This document shows, piece by piece, positions 1-4,989 of a DNA stretch of 5,585 nucleotides. The position numbers and the translations under genes are program-made. Source of the stretch: Methylovirgula sp. Lineage in GTDB: Bacteria > Pseudomonadota > Alphaproteobacteria > Rhizobiales > Beijerinckiaceae. The stretch covers positions 1 to 5,585 of the forward strand of contig JANXSV010000360.1 of assembly GCA_025356505.1 (NCBI GenBank). Direction: 5' to 3'. Every line of letters begins with the position of its first letter. The stretch's first letter is position 1. The notes under the pieces were generated by a model. It worked only from the letters and a program-made list of their open reading frames with translations, searched no databases and was not told where the DNA came from.

Positions 1-573
1 CACGAAAAAGGTCATCATCAAGGCCGGAATCGCCTCAATGAGATACATCCACTGCCAGCCGTGCAGGCCCATTGCGCCTTCAAGATTAAGAATGAAGCCG
101 GAAATCGGCGCGCCGATAATGGTTGAAACCGGAATGGCGAACATGAACAGCCCGACGATGCGGGCGCGATAGGCCGAGGGAAACCACAGCGTCAAAAAGA
201 AGATGATGCCGGGGAAAAATCCAGCTTCGGCGACGCCAAGCAGCAAGCGGACGATATTGAAGCTGAGTTCGCCGGTGACAAAGGCCTGCGCCCCTGAAAT
301 CAGCCCCCAAGTAAACATGATGCGCGCAATCCACACGCGCGCGCCAAACTGATTCAGCGCCAGATTGCTCGGCACTTCGAAGAAAAAGTAGGCGATGAAA
401 AAGATGCCAGCCGCGCCGCCAAAAGCGTCCGCAGTCAGGGCAAGATCCTCTCTCATACTGGCACCGGCAAAGCCGACGTTCACGCGGTCAAGGTAAGCGA
501 CGAAATAGCAAAGCATGAGGAACGGCACCAGCCGCCACGTCACCTTGCTCATTGTGCGTTGTTCAATATCCAT
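1..573 (-). CDS. ACS-family MFS transporter, N-terminal part (cut by window edge)
   Basis: The first 191 residues of a major facilitator superfamily permease of the anion:cation symporter type, the family that takes up organic anions such as tartrate, glucarate and phthalate; it acts in the inner membrane. Seen: helix 1 ending in YLDRVNVGFA (27-36), helix 2 with FFIAYFFFEVPSNLAL (58-73), the loop GARVWIAR (77-84), the helix 4 signature RLLLGVAEAGFFPGIIFF (109-126), LWFPSAYRAR (129-138) and HGWQWMYLIEAIPA (171-184). These cover roughly helices 1 to 5 and the start of helix 6, about 45% of a usual 430-residue member. The frame is open to base 1. The start at 573 is preferred because GGGGGA precedes it by 3 bases; the next in-frame ATG (552) has no such site. 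The gene begins 130 bases after the hydrolase stop, so it may be transcribed separately. Substrate cannot be told from this half. Family call is firm. Confidence 0.93.
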   Translation of the reverse strand, partial: MDIEQRTMSKVTWRLVPFLMLCYFVAYLDRVNVGFAGASMREDLALTADAFGGAAGIFFIAYFFFEVPSNLALNQFGARVWIARIMFTWGLISGAQAFVTGELSFNIVRLLLGVAEAGFFPGIIFFLTLWFPSAYRARIVGLFMFAIPVSTIIGAPISGFILNLEGAMGLHGWQWMYLIEAIPALMMTFFV

Positions 574-576
574 GTT

Positions 577-582
577 TCCCCC
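577..582 (-). promoter_or_regulatory. Ribosome binding site of the MFS gene
   Basis: On the minus strand GGGGGA is followed by AAC and then the ATG at 573. It is G-rich and slightly close to the start, but it is the only purine-rich block near either candidate start, so it decides in favour of 573 over 552. Confidence 0.55.
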
Positions 583-703
583 GAGACTCATACAGCTATG
601 ATGAACGGATGTTTTCTCTGTTCTTGCGGGGTAGTTTGCCTAAATCGATGCGGAAGTCAAAGGCTGTACTGAGGCTTTTCTCTGTCGCGCGTTGCGGGTA
701 CAA

Positions 704-1252
704 CTACAGCTTGTTGATCCAGCCGGCAAAACTCATCAACCCTTCGGGCCATGGGCCGTGGCCTGACTCGATATTGATATGGCCTGCCTCGCCAGCATCA
801 ATCAGGGTTGCGCCCCAGGCTTTTGCGTGATCTTCTGCGACCTCGTAGCTGCAAAAGGGGTCGTTGCGGCTTGCCACCAGAGCTGTGGGAAAGGGTAGTG
901 TGCCGCGGGGAACGGGCGCAAAATCGTGTATGACGCCGGGAAGCAGCTGCGGCTGGTTCCAGTCTGAAAAGGCAACCAGGAAGGCACCTTTGACGGGCTT
1001 GGTGAACAGGGGCGCGGCATGCACGACTGCGGCGCAGCCGAGCGAATGGGCGACGAAAATAACTGGTTTCGTCGCGTTTTCCACTTCCGCAACGATGGCG
1101 TTGACCCAAAAGGCGCGCTTGGCCTCAAACCAATCAGAAATTTCGACACGGAAGGCGGTGGAGAGCTTCTTTTCCCAACGCGATTGCCAATGATCCGGTT
1201 CAGAGCCGCCAAAACCTGGGACGAAGAGGATGGTGCAATCAGATAGTCGCAT
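704..1252 (-). CDS. RBBP9/YdeN-family alpha/beta serine hydrolase
   Basis: A 182-residue single-domain cytoplasmic hydrolase, the normal length for the RBBP9/YdeN group of small alpha/beta-hydrolases. Seen: the N-terminal strand and oxyanion region TILFVPGFGGSEPDHWQSRW (7-26), containing the family's GS-x-PDHWQ-x-RW block; the nucleophile elbow VAHSLGC (67-73) with Ser70; the acid Asp131 in ASRNDPF (127-133); and the base His158 in GHINIESGHGPWPEG (157-171), so the triad Ser70-Asp131-His158 is complete. The elbow is A-H-S-L-G rather than G-x-S-x-G, which I recall as common in bacterial members. There is no signal peptide. An in-frame TGA three codons upstream (1262-1264) fixes ATG 1252 as the earliest start, although no clear ribosome binding site precedes it. 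Known members are serine hydrolases, but the natural substrate of bacterial ones is unknown, so I give no gene symbol. It lies 98 bases downstream of the DMT transporter gene and may share its transcript. Confidence 0.92.
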   Translation of the reverse strand: MRLSDCTILFVPGFGGSEPDHWQSRWEKKLSTAFRVEISDWFEAKRAFWVNAIVAEVENATKPVIFVAHSLGCAAVVHAAPLFTKPVKGAFLVAFSDWNQPQLLPGVIHDFAPVPRGTLPFPTALVASRNDPFCSYEVAEDHAKAWGATLIDAGEAGHINIESGHGPWPEGLMSFAGWINKL

Positions 1253-1350
1253 GCGCTGGTTTCACATATTTCTCGGGTTTTGAAAGGGCGCGGCCTGCAG
1301 AGGGGCCGATGCCTCACCTTGTGCCTTATTCGCGAAGGCCGTGTCCAGTG

Positions 1351-2376
1351 TTAAGATGGTGAGGCTTTGCGCGGCAAGATGCGCCCGTCGATGCAGAGCA
1401 GACCGAGGGCAATGATAGCCATTCCCAGAAAGGCGGAAGCGCCGAGCCTCTCGCCAAGCACACTGGACCCAAGGACAATGGCGCTGACAGGCACCAGCAG
1501 CGTCACCAAAGACGTGTTGTTAGGCCCGGATGTCGCCATGATCTTGAAGAAGATAATATAAGCCAGCGCCGTGCATAGCAGCGCCAGCACCATAAGCGAA
1601 GCCCACACCTGTAACGAGGGCAGGGGCAGCATCCATGGACGCTCGAAAAGCAGCGCCAAGGGCAGCAACATCAGGGCACTCGCGGACAATTGACCGGCCG
1701 CAATCTTGACCGGCGCAACATCGCGGAAACGGCGCGCCACCACGCCGGAAAGTCCGTAGGAAATGGATGCGCCGACGATTGCGAGTTCACCCAGACTATC
1801 GCCGAACCCGTTGGCGACCCGCGCGCCTTCCGGTAGAGCACTGGAAATCTGCGGCCCGAAAAGCACGACCACACCAACGAGCCCGAGGCCGACGCCCACT
1901 GCCTTGTGCCAAGCGATGGGCTCGCGCATCAGTGTGCGGCTGGCAAGAATCGTAAACACCGGCGTCGTGGCATTGAGGATTGCGGCCAGCCCGCTCGCAA
2001 TGCGGGTTTCGCCATAAACGATCAGCGCGAATGGAATGACATTGTTGAGCAGCCCCATCAGGAAAAAGTTTTGCCATAGGGCAGCCACCCGCGGCACGGA
2101 ATCGCCCCGGATGCGTAAAAACAGATGCAGCGCGGCAGCAGCAATCGCCACCCGGCCAAAGACGATTGTAAAAGTGGGGAGTTCCGCCACCATCACCTTA
2201 TAGAAAAAGAACGAACTGCCCCAGATTGCGGAAAGCAGAAACAGCCAGATCCATTGCGAAACGCCCATAACATAGGCGGCATTTTTCACAGGAGGTGTGT
2301 TTGAATTCGGCACCAGCGATCCTGATTGTGCGGACGGGAGCACGAGGCGAGGTTTTAGGTCGGGTTCGGAAGACAT
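1351..2376 (-). CDS. DMT-superfamily (EamA) inner-membrane transporter
   Basis: A drug/metabolite transporter superfamily permease with two EamA repeats and about ten helices. First repeat, about residues 42-176: AIWGSSFFFYKV (50-61), FGRVAIAAAALHLFL (73-87), LNNVIPFALIVYGE (110-123), ILNATTPVFTILAS (133-146). Second repeat, about 197-330: ISYGLSGVVARRF (205-217), ALAYIIFFKIMATSGPN (270-286), LLVPVSAIVLGSSVLGERL (293-311). These are the usual EamA landmarks, including the paired proline helix and GER-L before the last helix. Members export amino acids, metabolites or drugs; the substrate here is unknown. The longest ATG frame gives 341 residues with a 36-residue polar leader (rich in Ser, Pro, Asn) that most relatives of about 290-305 residues lack. 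Met37 (ATG 2268) begins MGVSQWIWLFLL and gives a typical length. Neither start has a convincing ribosome binding site, so the start is unresolved. The exported-protein gene ends 49 bases upstream. Confidence 0.9.
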   Translation of the reverse strand: MSSEPDLKPRLVLPSAQSGSLVPNSNTPPVKNAAYVMGVSQWIWLFLLSAIWGSSFFFYKVMVAELPTFTIVFGRVAIAAAALHLFLRIRGDSVPRVAALWQNFFLMGLLNNVIPFALIVYGETRIASGLAAILNATTPVFTILASRTLMREPIAWHKAVGVGLGLVGVVVLFGPQISSALPEGARVANGFGDSLGELAIVGASISYGLSGVVARRFRDVAPVKIAAGQLSASALMLLPLALLFERPWMLPLPSLQVWASLMVLALLCTALAYIIFFKIMATSGPNNTSLVTLLVPVSAIVLGSSVLGERLGASAFLGMAIIALGLLCIDGRILPRKASPS

Positions 2377-2384
2377 GAGGCACC

Positions 2385-2411
2385 GTGGCGGATCTGGCTT
2401 TAGGCCGCCAC
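2385..2411 (-). repeat. Inverted repeat (hairpin) just before the DMT transporter start
   Basis: On the minus strand the arms GTGGCGG and CCGCCAC pair perfectly over 7 bp around a 13-base loop. It ends 8 bases before the ATG at 2376, covering the place where a ribosome binding site would lie. No U-tract follows, so it is not a canonical intrinsic terminator. It abuts a second inverted repeat at 2412-2434. Confidence 0.55.
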
Positions 2412-2434
2412 CCGAAAACGACGGACTATTTCGG
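2412..2434 (-). repeat. Inverted repeat over the stop codon of the small exported-protein gene
   Basis: The arms CCGAAA and TTTCGG are perfectly complementary over 6 bp with an 11-base loop that contains the TAG stop at 2428-2426. It is directly adjacent to the hairpin at 2385-2411, so the two fill almost the whole gap between the genes. A six-pair stem can arise by chance; the adjacency is what makes it worth recording. Confidence 0.4.
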
Positions 2435-2776
2435 TTTGGGAATATTTTTCAAAGCAAAGCCAAGCAAAGCATTCATTTCTTTGCAGGCGGCGGTTGGATC
2501 AGGCTTTATCGCCTCGTCCATGGCATCCGAGACCTGTTGAAGCGCTTCACGCGTCTGTTCGGGGCCCATCAGTAGCTTTTTCTCAAAACCAGCGGCGGCA
2601 CTGCGGATTTGCTCCTGCTGAGCGGCGCTGACTGGCAAGTTGCATTTCGATTGTGCCAGATTGAGCGAATAGAGCAGATAAAGGTAATCCTTATCCGTTT
2701 CAGCGCGGGCGGGCACCACCGCGCAAAAGGCGCAAAGACATGCAAGGGCGGCGGCAAATACACGTTTTTGTCTCAT
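2426..2776 (-). CDS. Small exported protein of unknown function with a cysteine pair
   Basis: A 116-residue protein I do not recognise. Seen: a clear Sec signal peptide (positive start MRQKR, hydrophobic core to about residue 21, cleavage expected after VVPARA at 25), giving a mature periplasmic protein of about 91 residues. The mature part has exactly two cysteines, Cys45 (QSKCNLP) and Cys98 (TAACKEMN), which could form a disulfide, and it looks helical (for example 50-68 and 72-90) with no further membrane segment. The C-terminus IPKPK is basic. The three cysteines in the signal core (13, 15, 18) do not form a proper lipobox followed by a mature domain, so a lipoprotein is unlikely. Start ATG 2776 has only a weak GGA six bases upstream, but the signal peptide supports it. 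The gene begins 66 bases after purB and may be cotranscribed with it. The general look is of small two-cysteine periplasmic hypotheticals common in Hyphomicrobiales; function unknown. Confidence is for a real exported protein. Confidence 0.82.
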   Translation of the reverse strand: MRQKRVFAAALACLCAFCAVVPARAETDKDYLYLLYSLNLAQSKCNLPVSAAQQEQIRSAAAGFEKKLLMGPEQTREALQQVSDAMDEAIKPDPTAACKEMNALLGFALKNIPKPK

Positions 2777-2842
2777 GAAAATTCCGTTTGACGTAAGATT
2801 CGGTGTGCTGCGGGCTCATCGGGGCCGGAGTGGGATGGTTTG

Positions 2843-4144
2843 TTAGCCAAATACGCGTTCGAAAATCGTGTCGACATGTTTGAGGTGATACCCAAGGTCG
2901 AAGAGTTCTTCGATTTCGTGACCGGATAGGGCTTTTGCCACGTCTTTGTCGGCCTTGAGCAGGGTGAGGAAATCACCTTCGCCGCGCCATACCGGCATGG
3001 CGTTGCGCTGCACCAGCGTGTAGGCGTCCTCGCGTGACACGCCCTTTTGGGTGAGGGCGAGCAAGACGCGCTGGCTGTGGATGAGACCGCCGAGGCGGTT
3101 CATATTCTTTTCCATGTTTGCCGGGTAGACCAGCAATTTGTCGATGACGCCGGTGAGCCGCACGAGGGCAAAGTCGAGCGTTACTGTCGCGTCCGGGCCA
3201 ATCATACGCTCTACCGAGGAGTGCGAAATATCGCGCTCGTGCCATAGGGCGACGTTTTCCAGCGCGGGAGTGACCATGCCGCGCACGAGCCGGGCAAGGC
3301 CGGTGAGATTTTCGGTCAAGACCGGATTGCGCTTGTGAGGCATGGCCGAGGAGCCCTTTTGGCCTTCCGAGAAGAATTCTTCCGCCTCCAGCACCTCGGT
3401 GCGCTGCATATGCCTGATTTCGATCGCGAGACGCTCGACACAGGAAGCAACCACGCCCAGCGTCGCGAAGAACATGGCATGGCGATCGCGCGGAATCACT
3501 TGCGTCGAAACCGGTTCGACGGTGAGGCCGAGCTTTTTGGCGACATGCGCTTCCACGCGCGGGTCAATATTGGCGAAGGTGCCGACTGCGCCCGATATGG
3601 CACAGGTCGCGATTTCGGCTTTGGCAGCGACGAGACGGGCGCGGCAGCGGGTGAATTCGGCATAGGCCTGCGCCAATTTGAGGCCAAAGGTGACCGGCTC
3701 GGCATGGATACCGTGGCTGCGGCCAATCGTCGGTGTCATTTTATGTTCCATCGCCCGGCGCTTAAGGGCGGCAAGCAAAGCGTCGACATCGGCGATCAGC
3801 AGGTCGGCGGCGCGGGCCATTTGCACCGAGAGGCAAGTGTCCAAGACGTCCGATGATGTCATGCCCTGATGGACAAAGCGCGAGTCAGGGCCGATGAATT
3901 CGCCAAGATGGGTGAGAAAGGCGATGACGTCATGCTTGGTGACGCGCTCGATGTCATCGATGCGGGCGACGTCAAAGGTGACATTGCCAGCCTTGGCCCA
4001 AATGTTCTTGGCGGATTCTTTGGGGATGACGCCGATTTCGGCCAGCGCATCGCAGGCATGAGCTTCGATCTCGAACCAGATTTTGAAACGTGTCTGTGCA
4101 TCCCAGATGGCGACCATTTCGGGGCGGGAATAGCGGAGAATCAT
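2843..4144 (-). CDS. purB: Adenylosuccinate lyase
   Basis: Cytoplasmic homotetrameric enzyme of the fumarase/aspartase superfamily. It removes fumarate from SAICAR to give AICAR (de novo purine synthesis) and from adenylosuccinate to give AMP. Length 433 residues, the size of the short bacterial PurB type (B. subtilis about 431). Seen: N-terminal RYSRPEMVAIW (4-14); TKHDVIAF (69-76) with His71; FVHQGMTSSDVLDT (90-103) with His92; GRSHGIHAEP (141-150), where His144 aligns with the catalytic His141 of B. subtilis; STQVIPRDRHAM (213-224); the superfamily signature GQKGSSAMPHKRNP (261-274) with the catalytic serine loop (Ser265/Ser266); and WHERDISHSSVER (301-313). All landmarks are intact. Start ATG 4144 has AAGGA seven bases upstream and matches the family N-terminus. 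It follows rpe after a 70-base gap containing a hairpin, and precedes the exported-protein gene. PurR-type or other regulation is not visible. Identity is secure. Confidence 0.98.
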   Translation of the reverse strand: MILRYSRPEMVAIWDAQTRFKIWFEIEAHACDALAEIGVIPKESAKNIWAKAGNVTFDVARIDDIERVTKHDVIAFLTHLGEFIGPDSRFVHQGMTSSDVLDTCLSVQMARAADLLIADVDALLAALKRRAMEHKMTPTIGRSHGIHAEPVTFGLKLAQAYAEFTRCRARLVAAKAEIATCAISGAVGTFANIDPRVEAHVAKKLGLTVEPVSTQVIPRDRHAMFFATLGVVASCVERLAIEIRHMQRTEVLEAEEFFSEGQKGSSAMPHKRNPVLTENLTGLARLVRGMVTPALENVALWHERDISHSSVERMIGPDATVTLDFALVRLTGVIDKLLVYPANMEKNMNRLGGLIHSQRVLLALTQKGVSREDAYTLVQRNAMPVWRGEGDFLTLLKADKDVAKALSGHEIEELFDLGYHLKHVDTIFERVFG

Positions 4145-4151
4145 ATCATGG

Positions 4152-4156
4152 TCCTT
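4152..4156 (-). promoter_or_regulatory. Ribosome binding site of purB
   Basis: AAGGA on the minus strand, seven bases before ATG 4144. A second ATG at 4149 lies only two bases from this site and reads Met-Ile-stop, so the site supports the purB start at 4144. Confidence 0.7.
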
Positions 4157-4176
4157 ATGTGCGTTGGCCCTTAAGA

Positions 4177-4193
4177 CGCCAGCAAAGCTGACG
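4177..4193 (-). repeat. Hairpin between rpe and purB
   Basis: The minus-strand RNA CGUCAGC-UUU-GCUGGCG folds into a 7-bp stem with a three-base loop, including one G-U pair. On the plus strand that pair becomes a C/A mismatch, so the fold is better in the direction in which rpe and purB are transcribed. It is followed by UCUUAA, too poor in U for a firm intrinsic terminator. It lies 20 bases before the purB ribosome binding site and could be a weak terminator, a processing site or an mRNA-stability element. Confidence 0.5.
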
Positions 4194-4205
4194 ATTGGAG
4201 AGGGT

Positions 4206-4227
4206 CTTGATAAATTATGCGATCAAG
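4206..4227 (-). repeat. Inverted repeat spanning the rpe stop codon
   Basis: Arms CTTGAT and ATCAAG match perfectly over 6 bp with a 10-base A/T-rich loop, and the rpe TAA (4217-4215) falls inside the loop. No U-tract follows. It may be chance; it is noted because the stronger hairpin at 4177-4193 comes just after it in the same transcript. Confidence 0.35.
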
Positions 4228-4895
4228 CCGCGCGCGGATTCGGCCGCCTGACGCAGCGCGGCGATGTTGGCGCCATAGGTTTCGGGCTTGCCGTTAAACA
4301 CTGCGGAACCCGCCACAAAATAATTGGCGCCAGCGGCTGCGGCGACGCCTATGGTTAGCGGGGTTATGCCACCATCAACCTCAATATCGATATCGCGCCC
4401 GGCGCACATATCGCTGACACGGCGGATTTTTTCAACCATCGGCGCGATGAACTTTTGGCCGCCGAAGCCCGGGTTGACGGTCATCACCAAAACCAGATCG
4501 GCCAGATCAAGCACATGGGCGATGGCTGTTTCGGACGTGCCGGGGTTGAGCGCGACGCCTGCGCGCTTGCCCAGAGCGCGGATGGCTTGCAACGAGCGAT
4601 GCAAATGTGGCCCGGCTTCTGCATGGACGGTAATGATGTCGCCGCCTGCCTTGGCGAAACTTTCGAGATAGGGGTCAGCAGGGGAGATCATCAGATGCAC
4701 GTCGAAAGGCTGCGTGATGTGCGGGCGCAGCGCTTTGACCACATCGGGTCCGAAGGAAATATTGGGTACGAAATGACCGTCCATGATGTCGAGATGCACC
4801 ATGTCCGCTCCGCCATTAATGGCTGCGAGGGTCTCTTGACCGAGATTGGCAAAATCGGCGGCGAGGATGGAAGGTGCTATGGCAAGGTTACGCAT
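4215..4895 (-). CDS. rpe: Ribulose-phosphate 3-epimerase
   Basis: Cytoplasmic metal-dependent TIM-barrel enzyme interconverting D-ribulose 5-phosphate and D-xylulose 5-phosphate in the pentose phosphate (and Calvin) pathway. From ATG 4895 it has 226 residues, the family norm. Seen: IAPSILAADFANLG (6-19) with Ser9; VHLDIMDGHFVPNISFGP (33-50), giving metal ligands His34 and Asp36 (also the catalytic acid/base) and Met38; FDVHLMI (64-70) with metal ligand His67; VMTVNPGFGGQKFI (137-150), a phosphate/loop region; EVDGGI (172-177) with the second catalytic and metal-binding Asp174; and the phosphate-binding AGSAVF (195-200). All catalytic residues are present. The frame extends upstream to a TTG at 4964, but that would add 23 residues with no family match and no ribosome binding site, and would lie upstream of the candidate promoter; ATG 4895 is chosen, though it too lacks a strong Shine-Dalgarno sequence. 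It is the first gene of the minus-strand row, divergent from the FAD oxidoreductase gene. Confidence 0.97.
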   Translation of the reverse strand: MRNLAIAPSILAADFANLGQETLAAINGGADMVHLDIMDGHFVPNISFGPDVVKALRPHITQPFDVHLMISPADPYLESFAKAGGDIITVHAEAGPHLHRSLQAIRALGKRAGVALNPGTSETAIAHVLDLADLVLVMTVNPGFGGQKFIAPMVEKIRRVSDMCAGRDIDIEVDGGITPLTIGVAAAAGANYFVAGSAVFNGKPETYGANIAALRQAAESARGLIA

Positions 4896-4919
4896 GAGGT
4901 GCGCGTAGCATGCTGCGAC

Positions 4920-4948
4920 ATTGTAAGTCCAGTTTGAACTTGTATCAC
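4920..4948 (-). promoter_or_regulatory. Candidate sigma-70 promoter of rpe
   Basis: On the minus strand GTGATA (4948-4943, 4 of 6 to TTGACA) and TACAAT (4925-4920, 5 of 6 to TATAAT) are separated by exactly 17 bases. Transcription would start near 4913, leaving a leader of about 18 bases before ATG 4895. It fits the chosen rpe start, but the -35 box is weak and this was judged by eye. Confidence 0.4.
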
Positions 4949-4950
4949 CC

Positions 4951-4963
4951 TGCCGATATGGCA
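4951..4963. promoter_or_regulatory. Possible operator-like inverted repeat in the divergent region
   Basis: TGCC-GATAT-GGCA, perfect 4-bp arms around a 5-base A/T-rich centre. It lies just upstream of the candidate rpe -35 box and 16 bases before the oxidoreductase ribosome binding site, a position from which a bound regulator could affect either gene. The arms are short and chance occurrence is likely enough that confidence is low. Confidence 0.2.
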
Positions 4964-4978
4964 AAAAGGGCTGAAGCT

Positions 4979-4983
4979 AGGAG
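4979..4983 (+). promoter_or_regulatory. Ribosome binding site of the FAD oxidoreductase gene
   Basis: AGGAG followed by six bases and ATG 4990. This is the best Shine-Dalgarno match in the window and fixes the start of the divergent gene. Confidence 0.8.
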
Positions 4984-4989
4984 CGTGGA

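Noticed and set aside
655..660. TTGACT (minus strand) as a -35 box for the MFS gene
   Set aside because: Five of six matches, but the hexamer 17 bases on is AAACTA and nothing resembling a -10 box occurs at 16-18 bases.
691..710. Stem GTTG/CAAC right after the hydrolase stop as a terminator
   Set aside because: Four base pairs only, followed by GCGCGACAGAG rather than a U-tract.
864..1193. 109-codon plus-strand frame opposite the serine hydrolase
   Set aside because: Shadow of a gene with a complete catalytic triad; no independent evidence of coding.
1291..1339. Two weak hairpins in the DMT-hydrolase gap (GCCTT/AAGGC at 1323-1339 and CGGCC/GGCCG at 1291-1308)
   Set aside because: Five-bp stems with 7- and 8-base loops and no U-tract are expected by chance in G+C-rich DNA; not reported as terminators.
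2451..2473. Near-tandem AAGCAAAGC units inside the exported-protein gene
   Set aside because: They encode the ordinary stretch NALLGFALK near the C-terminus; two imperfect copies in coding sequence need no further explanation.
2297..2575. 92-codon plus-strand frame starting GTG, preceded by a good-looking AGGAGGT
   Set aside because: The AGGAGGT touches the GTG with no spacer, and the frame runs antisense across both the DMT N-terminus and the C-terminus of the exported protein. The Shine-Dalgarno-like string is simply the complement of transporter codons.
3335..3856. 173-codon plus-strand open frame opposite purB
   Set aside because: It lies entirely antisense to an intact purB, its product is rich in Gly, Arg and His in the way G+C-rich antisense frames are, it matches no family I know, and no ribosome binding site supports it.
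4228..4237. CCGCGCGCGG palindrome near the end of rpe
   Set aside because: Made of alternating C and G in G+C-rich codons; too simple to treat as a site.
4455..4937. 160-codon plus-strand open frame opposite rpe
   Set aside because: Antisense to the conserved rpe barrel; composition is that of a shadow frame, and it crosses the rpe start and its candidate promoter.
4896..4964. 23-residue N-terminal extension of rpe from a TTG start
   Set aside because: No ribosome binding site, no resemblance to the family N-terminus, and it would put the start upstream of the candidate promoter.
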